In this document: positions 1 through 7,972 of the stretch, one piece after another
How the letters are laid out: each line of letters opens with the position of its first letter
How positions within the stretch are numbered: the first letter of the stretch is position 1
From: Ignavibacteriaceae bacterium
Lineage (GTDB): Bacteria > Bacteroidota > Ignavibacteria > Ignavibacteriales > Ignavibacteriaceae
Assembly (NCBI GenBank): GCA_031292455.1
Contig: JARLHC010000083.1
Location: 1 to 33,693, forward strand
Direction: 5' to 3'
DNA: 33,693 bases
Translations under genes and position numbers: made by a program
The notes under the pieces: model-generated
Told to the model about the DNA's origin: nothing
The model's database searches: none
What the model saw: the letters and a program-made list of their open reading frames with translations, nothing else

Positions 1-16
1 GCTAATAACAGATTAA

Positions 17-38
17 AATATACCCGATAGGGTATATT
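17..38. promoter_or_regulatory. Palindromic operator of the hipBST locus
   Basis: A perfect inverted repeat with 9-bp arms, AATATACCC and GGGTATATT, separated by GATA. It ends 64 bp before the hipB start. HipB-type repressors bind palindromes of TATCC and GGATA half-sites in E. coli. The half-sites here (TACCC/GGGTA) are similar but more closely spaced. I infer that HipB, alone or with its partners, binds here and autoregulates the operon. Confidence 0.7.
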
Positions 39-102
39 CATTGAATTGTTTTATTGAATTAAACCTAAGTAGAATATTTTAACAAATAATTTTATTCAAA
101 AA

Positions 103-318
103 ATGGAAAACGAAAATAATTTAGCACAATTAATAAAGGAAAAAAGAAAAAAATTGAGATTAACACAGGTTGATCTGGCTCAGAAAGCAGGTGTGGGGCT
201 CCGTTTTTTGCGTGAATTAGAGAGTGGGAAAACCACATTGAGAATGGATAAAGTAAATCAGCTCCTTAATCTCTTAGGTTATGAATTAACTGCTTCAAGG
301 AAACAATCAGGTGAATGA
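103..318 (+). CDS. hipB: HipB-type XRE/Cro helix-turn-helix antitoxin
   Basis: A 71-residue protein that is almost entirely one helix-turn-helix domain of the XRE/Cro family. Residues about 8-62 carry the expected pattern: LIKEKRKKLRLTQVDLA, then KAGVGLRFLRELESGK, then a closing helix with VNQLLNLLGYEL. The GVGLRFLRELESGK segment with the following RMDKV is typical of HipB rather than of generic XRE regulators. It should bind the palindrome at 17-38 and repress the operon. The ATG at 103 is preceded only by an A-rich stretch, as is common in this phylum. The gene ends inside the beginning of hipS, which implies translational coupling. It is shorter than E. coli HipB (about 88 residues), as expected if the neutralising role lies with HipS. 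Confidence 0.88.
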   Translation: MENENNLAQLIKEKRKKLRLTQVDLAQKAGVGLRFLRELESGKTTLRMDKVNQLLNLLGYELTASRKQSGE

Positions 319-319
319 T

Positions 320-649
320 ATGACAAGAAAAGGCAAGGTTTTTTTTAGGGACAAATTTTCAGGAATGATTATAGAAAATGATAATGGATATGCATTTTAT
401 TATGATAAAAATTATTTAAATGATGCCGAAGCTAAAGCTATAAGTCTAACTATGCCTCTGAGAAAAGAACCATACGAATCATCCACTATGATTCCTTTTT
501 TTGATGGGTTAATACCGGAAGGTTGGTTACTTGAAATAGTAGAAGCCAATTGGAAGATAAATCCTAAAGACAGAATGGGATTGCTGCTAAATTTTTGTGA
601 AAATTGTATCGGAGCAGTAGGTATCTTCAAAGATAAAGAGGAATTATAA
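320..649 (+). CDS. hipS: HipS-like antitoxin (stand-alone HipA N-subdomain 1)
   Basis: About 109 residues matching only the N-terminal subdomain of HipA (Couple_hipA type). The recognisable pieces are MTRKGKVFFRDKFSG at the start, then AISLTMPLRKEPY, PFFDGLIPEGWLLE and CIGAVGIF at the end. In canonical HipA this module is fused to the kinase. In E. coli O127 HipBST it is a separate protein, HipS, that neutralises the kinase HipT. I chose the ATG at 320 because AGGTGA lies just upstream at the right distance. A GTG at 311 would add three residues. The frame overlaps or abuts the hipB stop, and the hipT ATG follows the stop by one base, so the three genes form one coupled operon. Whether it acts as the antitoxin here is inferred from order and size. 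Confidence 0.82.
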   Translation: MTRKGKVFFRDKFSGMIIENDNGYAFYYDKNYLNDAEAKAISLTMPLRKEPYESSTMIPFFDGLIPEGWLLEIVEANWKINPKDRMGLLLNFCENCIGAVGIFKDKEEL

Positions 650-650
650 A

Positions 651-1598
651 ATGATAACCTCGAACAAAAAATGTCTTTACTGTTATAAAATATTAGAAAA
701 CAATGAATCTGATTATCACGAAAGTTGCAGTAAAAAATTTTTCGGTACAGCTACTCCGCTTCAAATACAATTTGGATTATCAGAAATAAAAGAACTGGCG
801 GTTCAAGTTCTCGGAAAAAGCACGGCAGTTACAGGAGTTCAGCCAAAGATTTCATTGGACCATCTAAGTGGAAAATATGAGGACAAGCGTTTAACGATTG
901 TAGGTCTTTGGGGTAATTATATATTAAAGCCCCCAACCGACTTATATCCTGAGATGCCTGAAAATGAAGATCTGACAATGCATCTGACTTCTTTATTAAA
1001 AATTAGAACAGCTGAGCACTCCTTAATCCGGCTTAAATCCGGAGAGATTGCGTATATAACTAAACGATTTGATAGAATTAAAAAAGGAAAATTGCCTCTT
1101 GAAGATATGGCGCAATTGACTGGGACATTAACTGAAAATAAGTACAGGGGTTCAATGGAAAAGATAGGAAAAATCATAAGAAATTTTTCAAGTTATCCGG
1201 GAATTGATTTAATAACTTTTTATGAGCTTATACTTTTTTCCTTTATTACTGGAAATTCCGATATGCATCTGAAAAATTTTTCATTACTGACCAATCAGGA
1301 AAACGAAGTAATGTTATCTCCGGCTTACGATTTGTTATCTACGAAACTTCTTATCAAAGAAGATAAGGAGGAAATGGCCTTAACAATTAATGGGAAAAAA
1401 AGTAATCTAAAAAAAGCTGATTTTATAACTTTTGCAAAGAGTTTGGGTATTAATGATGTTAGTATTAAAAATATTCATAGAAAATTTCAAACACATGAAC
1501 AGAAGATGCTTGAATTTATTGACAGAAGTTTTTTATCTGAAAAAATGAAGGAAGAATATAAAAAATTACTTTCGGAAAGAATGGCAAGGTTAAATTAA
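651..1598 (+). CDS. hipT: HipT-like serine/threonine kinase toxin with an N-terminal Cys/His cluster
   Basis: A 315-residue HipA-family kinase without the N-subdomain 1, close to the 335 residues of E. coli HipT. The Gly-rich loop is at residues 57-70 (STAVTGVQPK). The ATP/Lys region reads YILKPPT, and YITKRFDR follows. The catalytic motif GNSDMHLKN places Asp204, and the metal-binding SPAYDLLS places Asp227. HipT regulates itself by phosphorylating two Ser in an SIS motif before GVQ; here that position reads AVT, so only Thr61 could serve. Residues 8-26 add a C-x2-C-x11-H-x2-C cluster (CLYC, then HESC) that resembles a small zinc site. The E. coli target is TrpS; the target here is unknown. 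Neighbours HipB and HipS support the toxin role. Confidence 0.87.
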   Translation: MITSNKKCLYCYKILENNESDYHESCSKKFFGTATPLQIQFGLSEIKELAVQVLGKSTAVTGVQPKISLDHLSGKYEDKRLTIVGLWGNYILKPPTDLYPEMPENEDLTMHLTSLLKIRTAEHSLIRLKSGEIAYITKRFDRIKKGKLPLEDMAQLTGTLTENKYRGSMEKIGKIIRNFSSYPGIDLITFYELILFSFITGNSDMHLKNFSLLTNQENEVMLSPAYDLLSTKLLIKEDKEEMALTINGKKSNLKKADFITFAKSLGINDVSIKNIHRKFQTHEQKMLEFIDRSFLSEKMKEEYKKLLSERMARLN

Positions 1599-1871
1599 GT
1601 TAAAAGGGCGTTTTTTTCAAAGCTAAAGTTTTATATAATAACATACGGATTCCTTAAATAGTGTTTTACATAGTAATTAATTTTTCACGATAGAGTTACC
1701 ACTTTTTTAATACTTTAGGAAATTCCTCAACATCTTTTGCATGTATCCGGGGTTAGAGACACTTTTGGGGGGCGTAGATACAGGGACTCTCCCATAAATT
1801 CAAAAAGTTAGTAATTTAGAATCGTTTTCATAGTAATAATTAAGGTTAGGTCCTAAAAATGTCCTATATAA

Positions 1872-2537
1872 TTAAATAAGTTTTTTGAAAATCAGATGTG
1901 TTGCTTTTTCCGAGGGAGTAAAGTCAATACAACTATAGCCAAGTTTTTTCAAATTAACATCTTTGAATAAGTTCTCACCTGAGTTCAGAAGAACCGGTGC
2001 TATGGCTATATGCATTTCATCCAGCAGTTTTGCGTTCAAATACTGTTTAACTGTTTCAACACCTCCGCCCAGACGTATATCTTTTCCGGCAGCTTTTTCT
2101 TTTGCCATTTCTAAAGCAGCTTCTATTCCTTCAGTAACAAAATAAAAAGTAGTTCCCCCTTCCATTTCAATAGGAGGGCGAGCATAATGTGTCAAAACAT
2201 AAACCGGAGTGTGATAAGGAGGATTCTCTCCCCACCATCCTTTCCAGGAGAAATCTTTCCAAAGACCTCTTTCCGAGGTAAACATATTGCGTCCCATAAT
2301 CCAAGCACCAATATTTTGAAAACCCCTGGAAGCAAAATCATTATCAATCCCAAAATTCCCTTCAGATTTAACCCCATCCAGCATTTGACCATGCATCTTC
2401 TGGAAAGTATCAGTAGGAAAAAACCATTCGTGCAGCGCCATTCCATTTCTCCCCATAGGATTTTCCAGACTTTGATCAGTTCCTGCTCCAAATCCATCAA
2501 CAGAAACTGAGAAGCATAATACTTTTAATTTGCTCAT
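1872..2537 (-). CDS. Dihydrofolate reductase family protein (RibD C-terminal domain)
   Basis: A 221-residue cytosolic protein with the RibD C-terminal/DHFR-like fold. It opens with a beta strand and the substrate loop SVSVDGFGAGTDQSLENPMG. A middle segment, GAWIMGRNMF, corresponds to the NADPH-contacting GR motif, and PVYVLTHYARPP, DIRLGGGVETVKQYL and LLDEMHIAIAPVLLNSGENLF follow. These match the stand-alone YyaP/YwjB-like reductases, not dihydrofolate reductase itself; the physiological substrate of that group is mostly unknown. The gene is alone on the minus strand, with AT-rich spacers on both sides. Its start has a weak AGGAT about nine bases upstream. Confidence 0.85.
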   Translation of the reverse strand: MSKLKVLCFSVSVDGFGAGTDQSLENPMGRNGMALHEWFFPTDTFQKMHGQMLDGVKSEGNFGIDNDFASRGFQNIGAWIMGRNMFTSERGLWKDFSWKGWWGENPPYHTPVYVLTHYARPPIEMEGGTTFYFVTEGIEAALEMAKEKAAGKDIRLGGGVETVKQYLNAKLLDEMHIAIAPVLLNSGENLFKDVNLKKLGYSCIDFTPSEKATHLIFKKLI

Positions 2538-2971
2538 ACATAAATCCTGATATTAAGAAGGATTATTATAGAAAAAAATTAAACTAAAATCCTTTTAATA
2601 AAGAAAAGCCTCAGATCTTGTGATTCGAGTCTTTTTATTGAGTTACAAAAGGAAGTCGCCTTCCGAAATATTTGGGATCACTATTTATTTCCCAGATTTA
2701 CTTGTTCAGACTTAATATATGTTGTATATGAGATTTATGGTATGTTTTTTTAAGCTAAAAAACCTCAAAAGTATTTTTTACCGAAGTAGAAACTGAAGGA
2801 GTTTCGTTCTGAAAATTTTCTGGTTTTGAACTGGAAGACACTTATTGGTTAATGCTTGGAGCCGATCTCCACATAATGTGCAAATAGGATTTGAAGAAAG
2901 AAAAACTTTGAATCTTCTAATTTTTACCTGTAGATTTATAACACGGTTCCTCCATTATTACAGGATTTTAA
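2538..2971. other. Gene-free stretch with one imperfect hairpin
   Basis: I found no convincing coding frame in this 434-bp spacer between two divergently oriented genes. An imperfect stem-loop at 2604-2635 pairs AAAAGCCTC with GAGTCTTTT (one mismatch) and runs into T-rich sequence. It could terminate plus-strand transcription, but no plus-strand gene ends here. A short GGAAG/CTTCC stem sits at about 2650-2664. Promoters for both flanking genes must lie in this spacer, but I cannot place them. Confidence 0.4.
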
Positions 2972-4228
2972 TTGAACAATAAATCAGTTCTGCAGATTAT
3001 CCAAAAAATCTTTTGTGCTCGCGTATTCGTTTTATTGCAACTCTTGATCCTTTCCAATGGAATTCTACAAGCACAATGGGTAAATGTTAATGTGCCTTTC
3101 ACAGGAGGAGCTTATTGTCTTATGCCAGTTGGAACCAACATTTTTGCAGGTACATATGGAGCGGGTATTTACTTGTCAACTGATAATGGAACCAGTTGGA
3201 CAGCCAAAAATACTGGTTTAACAGATAAAAGTTTATATATCAATTGTCTTGGAGTACATGGGCAGAAATTGTATGCTGGGACAGAAGGTTATAGCTTATG
3301 CTTTACCACTAATAATGGGGGAAGTTGGTCAATCATATGGGATATAGGAATTGATTATCATAACGGAGTATATATTTACTCTATCATTTTTAGCGGATCA
3401 CTGTCCTATATTGGACTTAACTATGGAATTGTCCTTTCCACCGATAGTGGTAATAACTGGGGTAGTATGAATCAAACAATCGGAATGGGCAAGGTTAATT
3501 CAATAGTTGATAATGGAACAAAAACCTTTTTTGGAACTGATAGTGGATTATGTATTTCGACAGACAATGGGTTCAATTGGACAAATATTGGGCTGACCAA
3601 TAATCCGATATTAACTTTATTTAAGAATGGCTCAAATATTTATGCGGGTACAGCTAGCCAAGGTATTTTCCTTTCTACAAATGATGGTTCGAATTGGACA
3701 ACATTAAATGCTGGATTGCCAGGGAATAGTATTCATAACTTTATTGCCTATGATTCGTCAATATTTGTTGCAACTAGCAATGGTATATATCGTTTAGATA
3801 ATAGTAACAGTAATTGGACCCCTGTAAAATCAGGTCTGACTGACACACTTGTTTATTCTTTAGCTGTTTGTGGAACATATCTTTTTGCAGGAACCTCAAG
3901 AGGTTTGTGGAAACGTCCTTTATCTGAATTGGTTGGAATAAGTCCAGAAAGAATTGAATTACCAAAAAAATTCTTATTATTACAGAATTATCCTAACCCC
4001 TTTAACCCAAGCACTCTGATATCATATTCATTGCCATCAGCCTTCAATATTAAACTAATAATTTATAATTCATTGGGTCAAACTGTAAAAGTCCTTGAGA
4101 ACGGATTTAAGAATGCCGGTAATTATTCCGTGAACTTTAATGCAGCCGATCTTCCAAGTGGAATATATTTCTACAAATTAGAAGCAGGACAGTTTGCGCA
4201 GGTTAAGAAAATGATGGTGATTAAATAA
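2972..4228 (+). CDS. Secreted Asp-box beta-propeller protein with type IX sorting domain
   Basis: A 418-residue secreted protein. An N-terminal hydrophobic segment ends at about residue 34 with ILQA before QWVNV, a plausible signal peptidase site. Residues about 45-310 hold a run of repeats of the form YLSTDNGTSWT, IFLSTNDGSNWT and LCISTDNGFNWT, each preceded by a short IYAGT-like strand. These Asp-box (BNR/sortilin-like) repeats build a beta-propeller. The last ~80 residues are a T9SS type A sorting domain: NYPNPFNPSTLISYSLP, then NSLGQTVKVLENG, SGIYFYKLEAG and a terminal KKMMVIK. The protein should cross the outer membrane by T9SS and be anchored or released. The start is a TTG; I saw no better ATG before the signal peptide. 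A related propeller scrap lies at 29863-30226. Confidence 0.88.
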   Translation: MNNKSVLQIIQKIFCARVFVLLQLLILSNGILQAQWVNVNVPFTGGAYCLMPVGTNIFAGTYGAGIYLSTDNGTSWTAKNTGLTDKSLYINCLGVHGQKLYAGTEGYSLCFTTNNGGSWSIIWDIGIDYHNGVYIYSIIFSGSLSYIGLNYGIVLSTDSGNNWGSMNQTIGMGKVNSIVDNGTKTFFGTDSGLCISTDNGFNWTNIGLTNNPILTLFKNGSNIYAGTASQGIFLSTNDGSNWTTLNAGLPGNSIHNFIAYDSSIFVATSNGIYRLDNSNSNWTPVKSGLTDTLVYSLAVCGTYLFAGTSRGLWKRPLSELVGISPERIELPKKFLLLQNYPNPFNPSTLISYSLPSAFNIKLIIYNSLGQTVKVLENGFKNAGNYSVNFNAADLPSGIYFYKLEAGQFAQVKKMMVIK

Positions 4229-4278
4229 TGTGAATTTAGATGTCCTTTATCTTTGAGTAAACCCGTTAAAATAATATT

Positions 4279-5157
4279 ATGAAAATATTCTTATTTGCCA
4301 TTATCGTATCACTCTATTTTTTTAATCCAACTTTTTGTCAATCTAATGAAATTCAATGGGATAAATTAAATAAACAGCATAATAGAATTAGAATAGTTGA
4401 TGATGAATATATTCAAAATTTATGGACTGATTATGTGCCCTTGATCTTTATAGATACTATAATTGTTATTGATTCAACAAATACTAGTGGCTACCCTACC
4501 TTCATTGAAGGGCTTGAACAATTTACCAAATCCATTAAATATTCTGAAATAGGGAAACGAGCCGAGGTGGAGGGGAATGTTGTGGTAACTGCAACAATTG
4601 ACACACTGGGTTACACAAAAAATTTAGAAGTAAAATTAGGTGATAGTTTGGGACCACTTAAATGGACTGCGCTTAAAGCTCTAAATGATACCAAATTTAC
4701 ACCAGCAATTAAAAATGGTAAACCAGTAGAAGTTCAGATTGCAATTGCTTTTTCTTTTGTATTAAAGAGGAGAGAAAATACTCCTATAGATACTATAATT
4801 GTAAGCCAAAGTGGTGGATGTTTAACCCTTCCTTGTTCGGTATATACAATATCATTAAGCAAAAATGGCGATGTTACTTATGAAGGACGCTACACTGCTG
4901 AAAGGTTGGGTGTCTGGAAATCGAAAATAAAAAATTATGAATTTGAAGGGATAGCTTCATTATTATATGCAGTTAATTTTTTTAATATGAAAGAACTATT
5001 TAATAATGAAATATCTGATCAGCAATGGTTCTCAATTACTGCTGTAACAAAAGAACGAAGCAAAAGTGTAGCCACAGATTATTATAGACCAATTCGTGAA
5101 ATAATACTTTTAGTGGATCATCTAACCGAAAAATTAAAATGGGAACAAATAAAATAA
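4279..5157 (+). CDS. Exported protein with TonB C-terminal-like and DUF6438-like domains
   Basis: A 292-residue exported protein. Residues 1-21 form a signal peptide ending PTFCQ. Residues about 85-165 resemble the TonB C-terminal domain: AEVEGNVVVTATIDTLGY, then ALKALNDTKFTPAIKNGKPV and a closing IAFSFVLKR strand. The C-terminal part (about 170-290) starts SGGCLTLPCSVYTISLSKNG and continues VTYEGRYTAE, which resembles DUF6438. No transmembrane anchor or Pro-rich linker joins a cytoplasmic end, so it is unlikely to be an energising TonB. A periplasmic binding or sensor role is more plausible. The DUF192 lipoprotein starts 22 bp downstream on the same strand, so the two are probably co-transcribed. 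Confidence 0.78.
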   Translation: MKIFLFAIIVSLYFFNPTFCQSNEIQWDKLNKQHNRIRIVDDEYIQNLWTDYVPLIFIDTIIVIDSTNTSGYPTFIEGLEQFTKSIKYSEIGKRAEVEGNVVVTATIDTLGYTKNLEVKLGDSLGPLKWTALKALNDTKFTPAIKNGKPVEVQIAIAFSFVLKRRENTPIDTIIVSQSGGCLTLPCSVYTISLSKNGDVTYEGRYTAERLGVWKSKIKNYEFEGIASLLYAVNFFNMKELFNNEISDQQWFSITAVTKERSKSVATDYYRPIREIILLVDHLTEKLKWEQIK

Positions 5158-5179
5158 CAATGCTTCCAAAATCAGCAAC

Positions 5180-5716
5180 ATGAAAAAAATATTGACACTT
5201 TTAGTTTTAACAGTTCTTTCTATTTTTTTTATTTCTGGTTGCCATGAGAAAGGAAATGGTTCTTCAGAGGATAGAAAAACGAATAAAAAAATTGACTCAG
5301 ATAGTTTAGATACTGCATATAAGTTTAAGACTGAAGGTGAACTTGTATTTACTGATTCGATTGGACGTACAAAAATCAAAATAGAAATTGAGATTGCGAA
5401 TAACGGATCTAGCAGACAGCTTGGATTGATGTTTCGAAAGCATATGGATAATAGTGACGGGATGCTATTTATATTTACAGATGAGGAAATGCAGTCATTC
5501 TGGATGCATGAAACTTATATCCCACTTGATATGATATTTGTAAATAAAGAAAAGAAGATTGTTACGATCCATAGAAATACACAAACTTTATCAGATCAAA
5601 CCTATCCTTCTACAGCACCGGCCATTTATGTAATTGAAGTAAACGCACGTTTCTGTGCTGCGAATAATATAAATGAAGGTGACAGAATTACTTTTATTCA
5701 ACTTGCAAAAAAGTAA
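5180..5716 (+). CDS. DUF192 family lipoprotein
   Basis: A 178-residue lipoprotein. The N-terminal hydrophobic stretch ends in a lipobox, FISGC, with the acylated Cys at residue 21, followed by a polar Ser/Lys/Asp linker. Residues about 55-175 are a DUF192 domain with its hallmarks: RQLGLMFRKHM, DGMLFIF, FWMHETYIPLDMIFV and the closing IEVNARFCAANNINEGDRI. Most members have WMKNT at the FWM position; this one has WMHET. The family is small and widespread, has a compact beta fold and no assigned enzymatic activity. The gene is close behind the DUF6438-type protein and probably shares its promoter. Confidence 0.87.
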   Translation: MKKILTLLVLTVLSIFFISGCHEKGNGSSEDRKTNKKIDSDSLDTAYKFKTEGELVFTDSIGRTKIKIEIEIANNGSSRQLGLMFRKHMDNSDGMLFIFTDEEMQSFWMHETYIPLDMIFVNKEKKIVTIHRNTQTLSDQTYPSTAPAIYVIEVNARFCAANNINEGDRITFIQLAKK

Positions 5717-5989
5717 TTGATTACATTTTAACTTTATTCGAACGTATCTTCAGAAGAAATCAATTTTCCATAAAAGGTATCCAAATTTCTCCACTAATTA
5801 TCCTTATAAAATAAGGACTTCGCCTACCTGAAAATCCATTCCATTTAACTAAAATTTTATGAAAGAATTTTCATTCCAGCATAAGGAATGTGTATGGGGG
5901 AGGTGGGTTGAGGAAAGCTAAAGGGAGCGGGTGAAAATAGTAACTTTTTGGTTATAACAATTCAGAGTGAAGTATTTCCATGAGGTAAG

Positions 5990-6410
5990 TTAAGATTTAA
6001 GTCTGTCAAGTCTGAGGAAGTAGTTGTTGAGGTATTGGGTTTTGAAGGAATCCTTAAGGAATGAAGAGGAGACAAGCTTTTCTACTTTGGGGGAACCAGC
6101 AAGTATACTATTATATATTTTATTGAAACGAATTTTGTTTATGCTGATCCTTTTTGCAAATTCAATAAAGTCGGACTTAGTATTTTTGGAACCGGCATGG
6201 TATTGTTCTGTTTCAAAGCCATCTTTAAATAATTGAAGTGCCATATCTTTTTCATCATTAGAAAAGAAAATGACAGCGTTGGCAGTAGTATTGATTTTCA
6301 ATACCCAACCAGCTATCTGCATGGTTATATGTTCATTAGCGGGAAAAAGTCGATAAATGAGGGAAATCAGGGAGTGAAGGACAGCCGCCAGAATAAACTG
6401 ACGGCTTTAG
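5990..6410 (-). pseudogene. Decayed hipA-family kinase gene with internal deletion and frameshifts
   Basis: Read on the minus strand, the pieces of a HipA/HipT kinase appear in order. First come QFIL and PSLPDFPHL (about 6400-6345), in different frames. Then PANEHITMQIAG with INTTANAVIFFSNDE (about 6337-6260), which parallels PENEDLTMHL in the intact HipT at 651-1598. Finally KDMALQLF, DFIEFAKRISI, FLKDSFKTQYL and RLDRL correspond to the HipT C-terminal helices. The whole kinase core, including KRFD, the catalytic Asp motif and YDLLS, is missing: the N-lobe part runs directly into the C-terminal bundle. A 110-codon open frame survives at 5990-6322, but it cannot encode a working kinase. No hipB or hipS relic is visible beside it. 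Confidence 0.75.
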
Positions 6411-6440
6411 TAATTTTAGTTTAATTATCTACAGCGGGCT

Positions 6441-7835
6441 TTATTTCATTAGGATCATTTTCTTAGTCTGAACAAAATTTTCTCCAGCTTTTATAATATA
6501 GTAATAAACACCAGAGGATAAATTAGATGAATTAAGCTGAACGTCATAAGACCCAGCGTTAATCATACCGTTGACCAAAGTGGCGACTTCCTGACCTAAT
6601 GAATTATATACCTTCAGGCTTACAAATAAATTCTGTGGTATCTGATATTTAATTATAGTAGAAGGATTAAACGGATTTGGGAAATTCTGCGATACGCTGT
6701 AGTTCTCCGGAGTTAAATTATTTACAAGAACAACAGTACTGAACTGAGACTGACCGTTAAAATCCACCTGTCTTAAACGATAAGAAAGTTTATTGGCATT
6801 AAGACCTGAGATATTGTCCGTATAGGAATAATTATCAGCTTTTGTTGTTGTGCCATTTCCATTTTTAAAAGCTAAAACCATCCAGTTATTATCATCAACT
6901 TTTCTCTGAATTTCAAAACCCCTGTTGTTGATTTCGGTAGCTGTTCTCCAGCTAAGAGTAACATTGCCCATTAAAGTGTTAGCTGTAAAAGAAGTTAATT
7001 CAACAGGAGTAGAAGCATTAGGGTTTGGCCTACCTGCATCAACCCATGCTGTATAGATGAGATCGGCAACTGATAGTGACGCATTTTTCATTAATTGAAT
7101 AATTTGATAACCGCATCCATCCCAGAATTTCTGCAGATAAACGGTTCCGGTAGTTGAGCCAGCAAAAACATGTGCAATACTATCAGCCAAAAGAACTGTA
7201 TCAACATCTTTATTACTCTGATAGATAAAATTAAATACGAAATTGCTGATATCGCTAACATAGGAGGCAGAATCATTTGTATATACTATTAGATTTTGAT
7301 ATTGTCCTACCAAAGTTGTTTCATATCTTGAATGCAAACCACTTTTTCCGAATAAATCTGTGTCATAATTTTTAGTACAATGAAGTGGTTGATGACCATC
7401 GCCGACATAATGACCTAAATCTGCCGACAACTGCATTGCCAGGTTCCAGTTTCCTTGTTGAAATGCACGTTTTAATGAATCTTCCCAACGCATTATAGCC
7501 CATGGTACGATACCCTCATTAATTACCCAGGATGAACCATGTAAAGTAACATTTGTATCATAACTTTGGCTGATGATACCATGAGCGACAAACTCCGGAT
7601 AAGCATCAATATTTATAAAATGTCTTGGCGCTTCAGTAGGGTCGCTACTTTTCCTATTATCTGGATCCGAAGCATGTGCAACAAGAAAAGGGCTCCAGGT
7701 AGCGGGGAAATTCATTGATGAGGGAAAACATACGGTAACGTTACCATTTATAATTTTATGACCTGTTGCCCCCCATCCAGCAAATAACAAAATAAAAACT
7801 ACGGAAACTGCTACCCGGGCAAGAATTCTTTTCAT
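6441..7835 (-). CDS. Secreted S1/P1-nuclease/phospholipase-C-like zinc enzyme with T9SS sorting domain
   Basis: A 464-residue secreted enzyme. Signal cleavage after residue 20 (LLFAG) would leave Trp21 as the mature N-terminus, as in S1/P1 nucleases, where the terminal amino group binds zinc. The trinuclear site looks complete: Trp21, His26 (WGATGH), Asp57, His72, His142-x3-Asp146-x5-His152 (HYVGDGHQPLH), and His168-x3-Glu172. The last ligand is Glu, as in bacterial phospholipase C, where P1 has Asp, so the substrate could be nucleic acid or phosphoester lipid. Residues about 280-375 form a fibronectin-III-like module (LTSFTANTL, SWRTATEINNRGFEIQRK). The last ~80 are a T9SS domain (NFPNPFNPSTIIKYQIP, ending KKMILMK). 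The gene stands alone on the minus strand. Confidence 0.9.
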   Translation of the reverse strand: MKRILARVAVSVVFILLFAGWGATGHKIINGNVTVCFPSSMNFPATWSPFLVAHASDPDNRKSSDPTEAPRHFINIDAYPEFVAHGIISQSYDTNVTLHGSSWVINEGIVPWAIMRWEDSLKRAFQQGNWNLAMQLSADLGHYVGDGHQPLHCTKNYDTDLFGKSGLHSRYETTLVGQYQNLIVYTNDSASYVSDISNFVFNFIYQSNKDVDTVLLADSIAHVFAGSTTGTVYLQKFWDGCGYQIIQLMKNASLSVADLIYTAWVDAGRPNPNASTPVELTSFTANTLMGNVTLSWRTATEINNRGFEIQRKVDDNNWMVLAFKNGNGTTTKADNYSYTDNISGLNANKLSYRLRQVDFNGQSQFSTVVLVNNLTPENYSVSQNFPNPFNPSTIIKYQIPQNLFVSLKVYNSLGQEVATLVNGMINAGSYDVQLNSSNLSSGVYYYIIKAGENFVQTKKMILMK

Positions 7836-7972
7836 ATCCTCTATTCCTAAATTACACTATAAAATAAAATTATTATATCAACAAAAATAAGGTGTGAAAG
7901 ATAGTGAAAGAATATCAATAATACATGCAATAGTAATTCAGGTAAGTTTAGCGGGGAGCTATGAGAAAATTA

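Noticed and set aside
2187-2510. Plus-strand 107-codon ORF
   Set aside because: It is antisense to the RibD/DHFR-like gene and has no family features.
6383-6406. Stem-loop AGCCG-CAG with CTG-CGGCT as terminator of the S1/P1 gene
   Set aside because: One mismatch and no U run on the relevant strand; the bases also belong to the hipA relic.
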